Assembly (NCBI GenBank): GCA_016871135.1
Contig: VFZQ01000282.1
Coordinates: 1-6,982, forward strand
Length of the DNA: 6,982 nt
Source: Acidobacteriota bacterium
GTDB taxonomy: Bacteria; Acidobacteriota; Terriglobia; Bryobacterales; Bryobacteraceae
Direction of reading: 5' to 3'
The notes under the pieces were generated by a model. It did not search any database. It was given only the letters and a program-made list of their open reading frames with translations, and was not told where the DNA came from. Made by a program: the position numbers and the translations under genes. Below, in pieces: positions 1-6,498 of the stretch. Numbering within the stretch: position 1 is the first letter of the stretch; the number at the start of each line of letters is the position of its first letter.

Positions 1-56
1 AGGTGGGGGGCTCGATGGTGGTGTGGCTGGCCCGCGAGTATCTGGCGCTAACGTAA
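1..56 (+). CDS. 3' end of an unidentified gene (partial)
   Basis: Only the last 17 codons are visible, in the frame starting at base 3, ending Leu-Ala-Leu-Thr and a TAA at 54-56. Nearly every third codon position is G or C, as in the true genes of this window, while the other two frames look non-coding. The tail reads GGSMVVWLAREYLALT. I do not recognise the family from so little. The stop lies 9 nt before the ATG of the MFS transporter on the same strand, so the two are probably co-transcribed and may work on the same substrate. Confidence 0.55.
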   Translation, partial: VGGSMVVWLAREYLALT

Positions 57-65
57 GCTATCAGA

Positions 66-1298
66 ATGCTTTCCCCGCGCATGCGAGTGGCCGTGTTAGC
101 CGCTTCGTTTCTCGGACTGGTTTTCGACGGCGTTGAACTTGGCCTGATGCCGTTGGCGTCGCTGTCGGTGTCGAAGAGTCTGCTCGGCGCCTCGTTCACG
201 CCAACGCTGGGCGGTGATTGGTTCGCGAGGTTCACCGCGGCCCTTATGCTGGGCGCGGCGATCGGCGGCGTAGCGCTCGGCAATCTGGGAGATCGAATTG
301 GACGCACGCGGGCGATGGGCTATAGCATCCTGTTCTATTCGGTCTTCGCGGCGTTGGGCGCGTACGTCGAAACGCAGGAGCAGATGCTAGTCCTGCGTTT
401 TCTGGTCGGGTTGGGTGTCGGCGGCATGTGGCCGAACGGCATGGCACTTGTGGCTGAGTGCTGGCCCGCGGCGGCGAAACCTGTGGTCTCCGGTGTGATG
501 ATGGCGGGCTTGAACACGGGAATTCTGTTGCTCTCGCAATTGGCAAGGGTGTGGCCCGTGACGCCGGATTCGTGGCAGTGGATATTCCGATTGTCGGGAG
601 TGCCCGCACTGCTCGGCATCATCGTATTGCTGTGGTTGCCGGAGTCGCCGAAGTGGCTGGCCTCGCGCGAGGAGGCCAAGCGACCCGCACCGCCGGTGAG
701 CGAGTTATTCGCGCCAGAGTTGTTGCGCACGACACTTGCCAGCATTCTGATCGCGTCGATTCCTCTGGTAGGTGCGTGGGCCGCCAGCAAGTGGATGATC
801 CCGTGGTCCGACAAAATAGCCGGCGCCGCCAACGCCGACTACAAGGCAGCAACACAAGGCTGGTGGGCCTTCGGTGCTGCATTTGGCAGTTTCTTCGGAT
901 CTCAATTGGCGAGTTGGATCGGCCGCAGGCGGAGCTACCTATTGATCAGCATCGGCGCGACATCGCTTACCGTCGCTATGTTTCAGTTGACGGCACCGCT
1001 GCAGTCGGGTTTCCATCTGATAGTTTTCCTGCAGGGTTTCGTGGCGACGCTGTTCTTCGGCTGGCTGGCCCTCTACTTGCCCGAACTCTTCCCCACTCGC
1101 GTGCGCGCCAGCGGCAGCGGACTGGCATATAACTTCGGCCGTTTTGCGACGGCGGGCGGCGTGTTAGCGGCAGGTGCACTATTCACCGCTCTTGGCGGCG
1201 ACTATCCGAAAGTTGGCACGATCTGCGCGATGATCTACGCGCTCGGCATCTTCGCGATCTGGCTGGTCAAGGAGCCCGACGCCGAGACTTTGAGGTGA
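66..1298 (+). CDS. MFS transporter, sugar/organic-acid porter type
   Basis: A 410-aa inner-membrane secondary transporter. About twelve hydrophobic segments can be placed, near residues 7-27, 54-72, 83-100, 106-128, 140-162, 172-191, 220-240, 263-285, 291-309, 316-338, 350-375 and 380-400. The MFS signature motif A is seen after helix 2 (GNLGDRIGRTR, 72-82) and is repeated in the second half (GSQLASWIGRRR, 278-289). Helix 4 has RFLVGLGVGGMWPNG (111-125), helix 6 ends in LPESPKWL (191-198), and PELFPTRVRASG (339-350) precedes helix 11. These resemble the sialate/aromatic-acid/sugar porter groups, with an acidic D21 in helix 1. The substrate cannot be read from the sequence. No clear Shine-Dalgarno precedes the ATG at 66; Met6 (base 81) is an alternative start. 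It lies 9 nt after the upstream gene, so co-transcription is likely. Confidence 0.88.
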   Translation: MLSPRMRVAVLAASFLGLVFDGVELGLMPLASLSVSKSLLGASFTPTLGGDWFARFTAALMLGAAIGGVALGNLGDRIGRTRAMGYSILFYSVFAALGAYVETQEQMLVLRFLVGLGVGGMWPNGMALVAECWPAAAKPVVSGVMMAGLNTGILLLSQLARVWPVTPDSWQWIFRLSGVPALLGIIVLLWLPESPKWLASREEAKRPAPPVSELFAPELLRTTLASILIASIPLVGAWAASKWMIPWSDKIAGAANADYKAATQGWWAFGAAFGSFFGSQLASWIGRRRSYLLISIGATSLTVAMFQLTAPLQSGFHLIVFLQGFVATLFFGWLALYLPELFPTRVRASGSGLAYNFGRFATAGGVLAAGALFTALGGDYPKVGTICAMIYALGIFAIWLVKEPDAETLR

Positions 1299-1478
1299 AT
1301 GATACAAGCGGGACTTTCGAATAGGCTGCGTCTGCATTCAGCCAGGCGTTCGGATCTTTCGGCGACGACGCCAACGGTCAATTCTCGATCGTCAACAAGC
1401 TCTGCCGGGCCGAGAGCGACTCGGGCAGTCACCCGCTACACTTCGGCAGACTCAGTTTGCGCTACAGTATTCGTTCTG
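1299..1478 (+). other. Intergenic stretch with coding-like remnant
   Basis: No complete gene is supported between the transporter stop and the DUF6526 start. The frame that is open from 1325 to the TAG at 1496-1498 has a strong G/C bias at third positions up to about 1465 and reads like protein (for example AFSQAFGSFGDDANGQFSIV). It has no ATG, GTG or early TTG start and begins just after a TAG at 1322. It may be the decayed 3' part of a gene. A small hairpin (CCGAG / CTCGG, 1410-1424, 5-nt loop) has no T tract and is not a convincing terminator. Confidence 0.4.
1463..1468 (+). promoter_or_regulatory. Candidate -10 element for the DUF6526 gene
   Basis: TACAGT lies 10 nt before the ATG at 1479, which puts the expected transcript start within a few bases of the start codon. 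No purine-rich ribosome site precedes the ATG, so a leaderless or near-leaderless mRNA would fit. No good -35 hexamer is found at 16-18 nt spacing (only CTTCGG-like), so the call is weak. Confidence 0.3.
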
Positions 1479-1898
1479 ATGCCGGAACAGAATTTTAGCA
1501 ACCACACACAGCGCGATCCTTACTTTCTCGTGCTTGCGGCGATTTTTGGAGTGACCGTCGGCTATTCGATCAAACACGCGCTCGACTATCCCAACGGCAT
1601 GACGATCTGGCTTGTCGTACTAAGCATGGCGCTGCTTGTGACGGTCTTTCGCATGCGCGTCTACTCGTTGCGCGTGCAGGATCGTGTGATCCGCCTCGAG
1701 GAGCGGCTGCGAATGAGGGAACTTATCAGCGCAGATTTCGATAGCAGCCGGCTTGACATCAAACAGATCGTCGCGCTGCGATTCGCGTCCGATGCCGAGT
1801 ACCCGGCGCTCGTCAGGAAAACACTGGACGAAAAACTAGCACCGAAGCAGATCAAATCGCTGATCAAGAACTGGCGCGCCGATTTTCACCGCGTCTAG
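1479..1898 (+). CDS. DUF6526 family small membrane protein
   Basis: A 139-aa protein of the uncharacterised DUF6526 family, recognised by its layout. A polar N-terminus (MPEQNFSNHT) is followed by two hydrophobic segments (about 15-31 and 43-57) and then the charged stretch YSLRVQDRVIRLEERLRM (62-79). After that comes a soluble helical tail containing IVALRFASDAEYPALV (97-112) and ending in a K/R-rich LAPKQIKSLIKNW segment. The frame is open back to 1299, but the 60 extra codons are Ser/Arg/Thr-rich and unlike protein. Met at 1479 begins the family-like NH2 end and has a possible -10 box just upstream. Function is unknown; it is probably an integral inner-membrane protein with a cytoplasmic tail. 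Its TAG overlaps the stop codon of the convergent methyltransferase gene. Confidence 0.85.
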   Translation: MPEQNFSNHTQRDPYFLVLAAIFGVTVGYSIKHALDYPNGMTIWLVVLSMALLVTVFRMRVYSLRVQDRVIRLEERLRMRELISADFDSSRLDIKQIVALRFASDAEYPALVRKTLDEKLAPKQIKSLIKNWRADFHRV

Positions 1899-2727
1899 GG
1901 CTTTTGCGCCAGCAGCCGCACAACGCGCGTTTCGCCGGGGCCGAAGTCGGCCTTGGCTTGCGCGTCCTCGTATTGCAGCACGCGGAAGCCGGTGAACAGC
2001 GTCAGAAGCTCGTTGGTTTGGAAGACGACGCTTCCACCGATCGAACTGCCCTTTGTCGCGTCGTGATGGAAGCCTTCAAGGATCACCAGTCCGCCTGGCT
2101 TGAGCGAGTCGATGACTTGTTTCTTCACATCGCGGCCGCCGGCGTAACTGATCAAGATGAGATCCCACTTGTTCTTGCCGAAGTCGAAAGTCTCGCTAGT
2201 GGACAGTACCGTTTTGATCTTCACACCCTGGTGCGCGGCGAGTTCCTGCGCGCGGGCGAGGGCGCGGTCGGCAGGATCGAAGCCGGTTACGTCCCAGCCC
2301 TGCTTGGCAAGGTAGATCGCGTTGCGGCCCTGCCCCATTCCGACATCGAGCGCGCTACCAGCCTTGCGGCCCTTCGTCATCGCCACGAGAAACGCATTGG
2401 GCTCAGTATTAAAACTTGGCTTCTCGGCCGTGAGATTCCGGTTCCACATTTCGTGTTCGAGCTTCGGGCCGAACTTGCGCAGGGGCGCGAGGGCGGCGTC
2501 GATTTCCCCCACGGTCTGTCCGTCCGCGCGGAGTTTTGCGGCGAAGCGGTTCAATACCTCGGGGGGGGGTAGGGTTCGTCGAGCGCGGAACGGGAGGCCC
2601 GATCTGGTTGCGTCGTCATCCACGCACGAAAGGCGCGGTATGCCGCCATCTCCGCGTCGGTGGGAATCGGGGCCGGCTGGCACCAAAGAGAGAGCGCGAG
2701 GACCGCGCCGAGAATGAACCGGATCAT
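1895..2727 (-). CDS. Exported class I SAM methyltransferase, frame-disrupted at a C9 run
   Basis: The body of the protein (1895 to about 2560) is a Rossmann-fold SAM-dependent methyltransferase. Motif I is ALDVGMGQGRNA, followed by WDVTGFDPAD with the acidic residue that binds SAM ribose, then WDLILISYAG and a LKPGGLVILEGF strand. The N-terminus lies in another frame. ATG at 2727 gives MIRFILGAVLALSLWCQPAP, a basic start and hydrophobic core typical of a Sec signal, then about 30 residues with strong coding bias up to YPPP. That frame hits TGA at 2551-2553 after 58 aa. The switch falls at nine G (2561-2569, + strand); ten or seven would restore one protein of 277 or 276 aa. The ATG overlaps the cysN stop (ATGA), implying translational coupling. 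The substrate is unknown. It may be a sequencing slip, a true pseudogene or a slippery tract. An intact version starting at TTG 2686 is less likely because that leader is not protein-like. Confidence 0.75.
2561..2569. repeat. Homopolymer G9 (C9 on coding strand)
   Basis: Nine consecutive G on the + strand lie inside the methyltransferase gene, exactly where its reading frame changes. It is by far the longest mononucleotide run I see in the window. Tracts of this size are prone both to polymerase slippage in the cell and to sequencing miscounts. Confidence 0.9.
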
Positions 2728-3083
2728 ATGCCTTCGCCTAGTGTAAACCGATCCTTGCGGCGCAGTACGCCGCGGTCTTCGAGGGCTTTCAGGATTCTCT
2801 CGGCGGCGTCTTCGTCTTTCGAGGGCAGTTCCTTCGCAGCGATTTCGACAAACCGATTGGCGGCCGTAAAGGACTCGGCACGATCGCGCTCGCCGGCATG
2901 GGGTGAGGCGATCGAACAGATAGCGATCAAGCCCGCGTTGTTCAGAACACGCGCGAGTTCGGGAAGCAGGTGGCTATCGCTGTCGTCGGCCAGAACGTGG
3001 ACCTGGCAGCCGAGATCGAAGAGCTTGCGCTCGACGAGGTAGGCGAGGTCGCGGCGGGCGGTGAGCCAAATGGTTGCCGGATA
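2724..3083 (-). other. CysC-like pseudokinase segment of CysN
   Basis: This is the part of the cysN gene that encodes residues 449-567. Similarity to APS kinase is seen at the first strand (ATIWLT), the following helix (VERKLFDLG), the second strand (VHVLADD, where DGDN is usual) and the AGLIAI strand with the SPHAGERDRA loop (usually SPYRADR). The Walker A sequence is missing. The frame stays open with normal codon bias, so the segment looks maintained rather than freshly broken. Confidence 0.75.
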
Positions 3084-4427
3084 GTGCCCGGCGCGGGCAA
3101 AGCGTTCGGCGTTGGTGAGGCGGCCGTGATCGGCGGTTTCATCTTCGCCCGTGAATTGCAGGTTCCGAAGATTGAGCGGTTCAACCAATTCCGGCGTCGA
3201 CTCCTCGATCATGCCCGCGCCCACGGTAAGGTTCGAGATCGGATCGATCAGGATGAACGCGCCCATCGCGCGGTTTTTCGCATACGCGTCGAAGTAAAGC
3301 GGGCGGCGTGCTTCCATCACGACGGCAGCGATATCGTTGAGACCGAGTTCGGTGACTTCAACGGCTTCGAGCGTGTTGACATCGACGCGGTGGCGGATGC
3401 GGCGAATCTCGGCGGGAACGGTTTGCGTTGTGTGCTTGAGCAGATACGTTTTCCCGGCGACGCCAACGTCGTGATGCATCCACACGAGTTTGGCGGCGAA
3501 GCGCCGCGACACATGCGGTACGTGATTTGGATCGACCAACATGTCACCGCGCGAAATGTCGATTTCGTCTTCCAGCACGACGTTGATCGACATCGGCGTG
3601 AAGGCCTCGGCGATGGGGCCATCAAATGAAGGAATCTCTTTGACGCGCGAGACGCGGCCGCTCGGCAGCGCCATCACTTCATCACCGGGCTTCAACACAC
3701 CGGATGCAAGTTGGCCCGAGAAGCCGCGAAAATCGAGGGTCGGGCGGATGACGTGCTGCACCGGGAAGCGCAATTCTTCGAAGTTGCGGTCCTCGGCGAC
3801 AGGGACGGTTTCGAGATGCTCGAGCAGCGATTGGCCCGTGTACCAGGGCGTGCGCGGGCTGACGGTGACGATGTTATCGCCATCCAGCGCCGACACCGGA
3901 AAGAACGCCAGATTGCGCAGTCCAATGCCGGCGGCGAAGGCCGTGAAATCCTTGCGAATGTCTTCGAATACGGTCTGGCTGAAGTCGACCAGATCCATCT
4001 TGTTCACGGCCACGGCGATTTGCGGGATGCCGAGCAGCGACGCGATGAACGCGTGACGCCGCGACTGCACCAGCACGCCTTTCCGTGCGTCGATCAAGAT
4101 GATCGTCAAACCAGCGGTCGATGCGCCGGTGGCCATGTTGCGCGTGTACTGCTCGTGGCCCGGCGTGTCGGCGATGATGAACTTGCGGCGCGACGTGGAG
4201 AAGTAGCGATACGCGACGTCGATGGTAATGCCCTGCTCGCGTTCTGCGCGAAGGCCGTCGGTGAGCAGCGAGAAATCGATCGGGCCTGTCGAGCGATTGA
4301 GGCCGGACTTCTTGACCGACGCGAGTTGATCTTCAAAGACGCCGTTGGTTTCGTAGAGCAAACGCCCGATGAGTGTGGATTTGCCGTCGTCGACACTACC
4401 GGCGGTGGAAAAACGCAGGAGTTCCAT
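2724..4427 (-). CDS. cysN: Sulfate adenylyltransferase GTPase subunit with degenerate APS-kinase domain
   Basis: A 567-aa protein. Residues 1 to about 425 are CysN, the translation-factor-like GTPase whose GTP hydrolysis drives APS formation by CysD. All GTPase motifs are present: P-loop GSVDDGKST (10-18), switch GITID with T68, DTPGH (87-91), NKMD (142-145) and SAL (179-181). Two beta-barrel domains follow (about 215-420). Residues about 450-567 resemble the APS kinase (CysC) found in CysNC fusions: ATIWLT, then VERKLFDLG, QVHVLADD, AGLIAICSIASPHAGERDRA and RFVEIA. However, the kinase P-loop GLSGSGKST is replaced by about four residues (ARRD), and the DLGFS/RR segment and the late KA/FTGI region are absent. 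The domain is therefore about 120 residues instead of about 200 and should not phosphorylate APS. Its start directly follows the cysD stop (TAA-ATG), and its TGA overlaps the methyltransferase ATG. Confidence 0.93.
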   Translation of the reverse strand: MELLRFSTAGSVDDGKSTLIGRLLYETNGVFEDQLASVKKSGLNRSTGPIDFSLLTDGLRAEREQGITIDVAYRYFSTSRRKFIIADTPGHEQYTRNMATGASTAGLTIILIDARKGVLVQSRRHAFIASLLGIPQIAVAVNKMDLVDFSQTVFEDIRKDFTAFAAGIGLRNLAFFPVSALDGDNIVTVSPRTPWYTGQSLLEHLETVPVAEDRNFEELRFPVQHVIRPTLDFRGFSGQLASGVLKPGDEVMALPSGRVSRVKEIPSFDGPIAEAFTPMSINVVLEDEIDISRGDMLVDPNHVPHVSRRFAAKLVWMHHDVGVAGKTYLLKHTTQTVPAEIRRIRHRVDVNTLEAVEVTELGLNDIAAVVMEARRPLYFDAYAKNRAMGAFILIDPISNLTVGAGMIEESTPELVEPLNLRNLQFTGEDETADHGRLTNAERFARAGHYPATIWLTARRDLAYLVERKLFDLGCQVHVLADDSDSHLLPELARVLNNAGLIAICSIASPHAGERDRAESFTAANRFVEIAAKELPSKDEDAAERILKALEDRGVLRRKDRFTLGEGI

Positions 4428-5333
4428 TTAGAAGTAGCCCTCGCGTTTCTTGAGCTCCATCGAGCCTTCCTGATCGTGGTCGATGATTCGGTTCTCGCGT
4501 TCGGAACGGCGGAACGACAGCAGTTCTTCGGTGATCTGCGGCAGCGTCGTCGCTTCACTGCGGATCGCGCCGGTGCAATACGTGCAGCCGAGGGAGCGCA
4601 TGCGCGCCATCACCATTTGCGGTTTCTCGCCGGGGTTGAGCGGCATGTTGTGCTCGAGCGGAATCAACTGGCCGTCGCGCACGACGAGTTCGCGCTCCTT
4701 GGCGAAGTAGAGCGGAACAATTGGAATGTTCTCAAGATGGATGTAGTTCCAAACGTCGTTCTCGGTCCAATTGGAGAGCGGAAACACACGGATTGATTCG
4801 CCCTTTTCGACCTTGGCATTAAAGACGTTCCAGAGCTCGGGGCGCTGGCTCTTGGGATCCCACTGGCCGAACTTGTCCCGAAACGAATAGATACGTTCCT
4901 TGGCGCGGGACTTCTCTTCGTCGCGGCGCGCGCCGCCGAATGCTGCGTCAAAACCACCTTCGGCAAGGGCGTCGAGCAGCGCGCGTGTCTTCAGCAAACC
5001 GCAGCATTTCGACGTGCCGAGCTTGAACGGATTCGCGCCTTCGGCGATGGCCTGCTTGTTAGTGTGGACAATAAGATCGGCGCCGAGCTCCTTGGCGAAC
5101 TTGTCGCGGAATTCGATCATCTCATCGAATTTGTACGTCGTGTCGATGTGAAGCAGCGGGAACGGCAACTTGCCGGGATAGAAAGCCTTCTGCGCAAGGC
5201 GTATCATGACGGAGGAGTCCTTGCCGATGGAGTACAACATCACCGGCTTGGCAAATTCCGCCACGACTTCGCGCATGATGTGGATGCTTTCCGCTTCCAG
5301 CGCGCGCAGATGGCTGAGTGTACGCGAGTCCAT
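4428..5333 (-). CDS. cysD: Sulfate adenylyltransferase subunit 2 (CysD), with extra cysteines
   Basis: A 301-aa cytoplasmic ATP-sulfurylase catalytic subunit, full family length, which makes APS and pyrophosphate from ATP and sulfate with CysN. The PP-loop SIGKDSS is at 35-41. Other CysD hallmarks are LLHIDTTYKF (60-69), AFGGARRDEEKSRAKERIYS (131-150), QRPELWN (163-169), RVFPLSNWTENDVW (182-195), ENIPIVPLYF (201-210) and the closing SERENRIIDHDQEGSM. Two positions are odd. Where gammaproteobacterial CysD has His-Thr before the MKT helix, this one has Cys110-Cys111 (GTSKCCGLLKT). Where they have GCYPLTG it has GCTYCTG (Cys250, Cys253). Together these give the CC...CxxC spacing style of APS reductase [4Fe-4S] ligands. 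It is the first gene of the operon, with ATG at 5333 and GGA 6-8 nt upstream. Confidence 0.95.
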   Translation of the reverse strand: MDSRTLSHLRALEAESIHIMREVVAEFAKPVMLYSIGKDSSVMIRLAQKAFYPGKLPFPLLHIDTTYKFDEMIEFRDKFAKELGADLIVHTNKQAIAEGANPFKLGTSKCCGLLKTRALLDALAEGGFDAAFGGARRDEEKSRAKERIYSFRDKFGQWDPKSQRPELWNVFNAKVEKGESIRVFPLSNWTENDVWNYIHLENIPIVPLYFAKERELVVRDGQLIPLEHNMPLNPGEKPQMVMARMRSLGCTYCTGAIRSEATTLPQITEELLSFRRSERENRIIDHDQEGSMELKKREGYF

Positions 5334-6498
5334 GTATCCATTTCAAATTATCAAGTTAATGTCCCTATTGTCCATAGGGATTGCGGTATTTGCACAGCCG
5401 GCCGATTCCGAGCGGGTCAACCAACATCGAGTTTCGAGCACGCGGAGCCCTGCGCCAGAGCCGGGAGCGGAAAACGTCCCACTGCGGCGGCTCGCCATTT
5501 CGAAGGCGGACTGGGTTAAAACGCAGCGGCCCTCGGTGCTGAAAGCGTGGACTGGTATTCTCGGCAAGCTGGAGCCGAACGCGCAGGACATGCACTGGTT
5601 CGATAAAGTGCCGCGCATGCGCGAGATCGAACGTACCGAGATGCCGCACTACACGCGGATTCATGTAGAACTGGCGCTGGAGAAAGACTTCTGGCAGCCG
5701 TCGTTGCTGTTGCTCCCAAAGGGTTTCAAGGGCAAGCGGCCGGCGGTGATCGCGTGGACGTCGACATCGCCCGATTGGAAGAAGCCCGAGGAGTGGTGGG
5801 GTGCATGGCTGGCCGAACGCGGTTTTGTGGTGCTAACCGGTTGGAGCCACATCAAGAACTATCGCGGGGATACGTCGTTTCGGAACGCCGTTTCCGAGAA
5901 AGTGTACGAACGGTTTGGGCGCTGGGCGGGTTTGAGCCGGATGGTGTGGGATGTGCGGCAACAGGCGAAGTTTCTCTCGTCGCGCGGCGACGTCGATGCA
6001 AAACGCATCGGTTTCATCGGCATGTCGTTAAGCGCGAAGACGGCGATCTATGTGGCGGCGTTTGCGCCGGAGGTTTTTGCGACGGTGGCGGTCGATCCGC
6101 ACATCGCGCTGAATGGCGCGACGAACTACTATGCGCCGTGGTACATGGATTGGACGCGTCCTTTCGACGACATCCAGACGCCCGAAAAGACGGTGTTGAG
6201 TCTGTTGAACACCGATAAACAGAGGCCCGGACTCGAGCACGATCATCACGAACTGCTGGCGCTGGCCGCGCCGCGGCCGTTCTTGATAATTGGCGGCGCG
6301 GGAGATCGCGAAGACAATGGCGGGGATAGCGACGACCGGCAAAGTTGGGGCTATGTGAATCGCGCGGCGGAGATATACAAGTTTTTGGGCGTGCCGGAGC
6401 GATTGAAGTTTGAGTTGACTCGGGATGGGCATAAAGCCACTGGCCCGAATATTGATCCGGCTTGGCAGGGGTGGTTCTTAAGATGGTTGCGGCCGTGA
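5332..6498 (+). CDS. Secreted alpha/beta hydrolase (esterase-like)
   Basis: A 388-aa protein with an N-terminal signal peptide (MYPFQIIKLMSLLSIGIAVF, Lys9 before the hydrophobic core, likely cleaved after AVFA) and an alpha/beta-hydrolase fold. Landmarks are YTRIHVELALEKDFWQPSLL followed by a LLPKGFKGKRPAVIAW strand, and WLAERGFVVLTGW. The nucleophile elbow is IGFIGMSLSAK with Ser232, the acid strand PFLIIGGAGDRED carries Asp325, and TRDGHKATG carries His367. It looks like the acetylxylan-esterase/dienelactone-hydrolase-like group with periplasmic or outer substrates, which I cannot name. The elbow is G-M-S-L-S, so the last Gly of GxSxG is Ser. The frame is open back to 5206, but that part is antisense to cysD. 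ATG 5332 is chosen because it gives a charged n-region; ATG 5359 is possible but gives a short uncharged leader. The gene diverges from cysD. Confidence 0.8.
   Translation: MYPFQIIKLMSLLSIGIAVFAQPADSERVNQHRVSSTRSPAPEPGAENVPLRRLAISKADWVKTQRPSVLKAWTGILGKLEPNAQDMHWFDKVPRMREIERTEMPHYTRIHVELALEKDFWQPSLLLLPKGFKGKRPAVIAWTSTSPDWKKPEEWWGAWLAERGFVVLTGWSHIKNYRGDTSFRNAVSEKVYERFGRWAGLSRMVWDVRQQAKFLSSRGDVDAKRIGFIGMSLSAKTAIYVAAFAPEVFATVAVDPHIALNGATNYYAPWYMDWTRPFDDIQTPEKTVLSLLNTDKQRPGLEHDHHELLALAAPRPFLIIGGAGDREDNGGDSDDRQSWGYVNRAAEIYKFLGVPERLKFELTRDGHKATGPNIDPAWQGWFLRWLRP
5347..5374 (-). promoter_or_regulatory. Candidate cysD operon promoter
   Basis: Read on the minus strand, TGGACA (5374-5369) and GATAAT (5352-5347) are separated by 16 nt, close to the housekeeping -35/-10 consensus. 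The predicted transcript would start near 5340, about 7 nt before the cysD ATG, so the mRNA would be nearly leaderless. The surrounding 50 bases are clearly more AT-rich than the coding DNA. Confidence 0.55.
5362..5380. promoter_or_regulatory. Inverted repeat, candidate operator over the cysD -35
   Basis: TCCCTAT - TGTCC - ATAGGGA is a perfect 7-bp inverted repeat with a 5-nt centre. The centre and the first base of one arm coincide with the putative -35 hexamer of cysD, a classic place for a repressor. A dimeric regulator of sulfur or cysteine supply, perhaps of the Rrf2 type, would fit the context, but that identity is inference. The site also lies within the first codons of the divergent hydrolase gene. 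Confidence 0.5.

Noticed and set aside
1410..1424. Hairpin CCGAG-AGCGA-CTCGG as a terminator
   Set aside because: The stem is only 5 bp, with a mismatch outside it and no T tract after it.
1235..1432. Minus-strand frame of 65 codons
   Set aside because: It overlaps the transporter end antisense, has the wrong codon-position bias and no recognisable motif.
1299..1478. N-terminal extension of the DUF6526 protein from ATG 1299
   Set aside because: The 60 added residues are Ser/Arg/Thr-rich without coding bias, and the family-like N-terminus starts at 1479.
1904..2572. Open + strand frame of 222 codons
   Set aside because: It is antisense to the methyltransferase, whose SAM-binding motifs are clear; the + translation shows no domain.
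2584..2686. TTG start at 2686 for an intact methyltransferase
   Set aside because: The leader it gives is Arg/Gly/Pro-rich, while the other frame over the same bases has strong coding bias and a signal peptide coupled to cysN.
3711..4796. Long open frame on the + strand (361 codons)
   Set aside because: It is antisense to the well-supported cysN and cysD genes. Its composition is the mirror of their codon bias and no family motif is seen.
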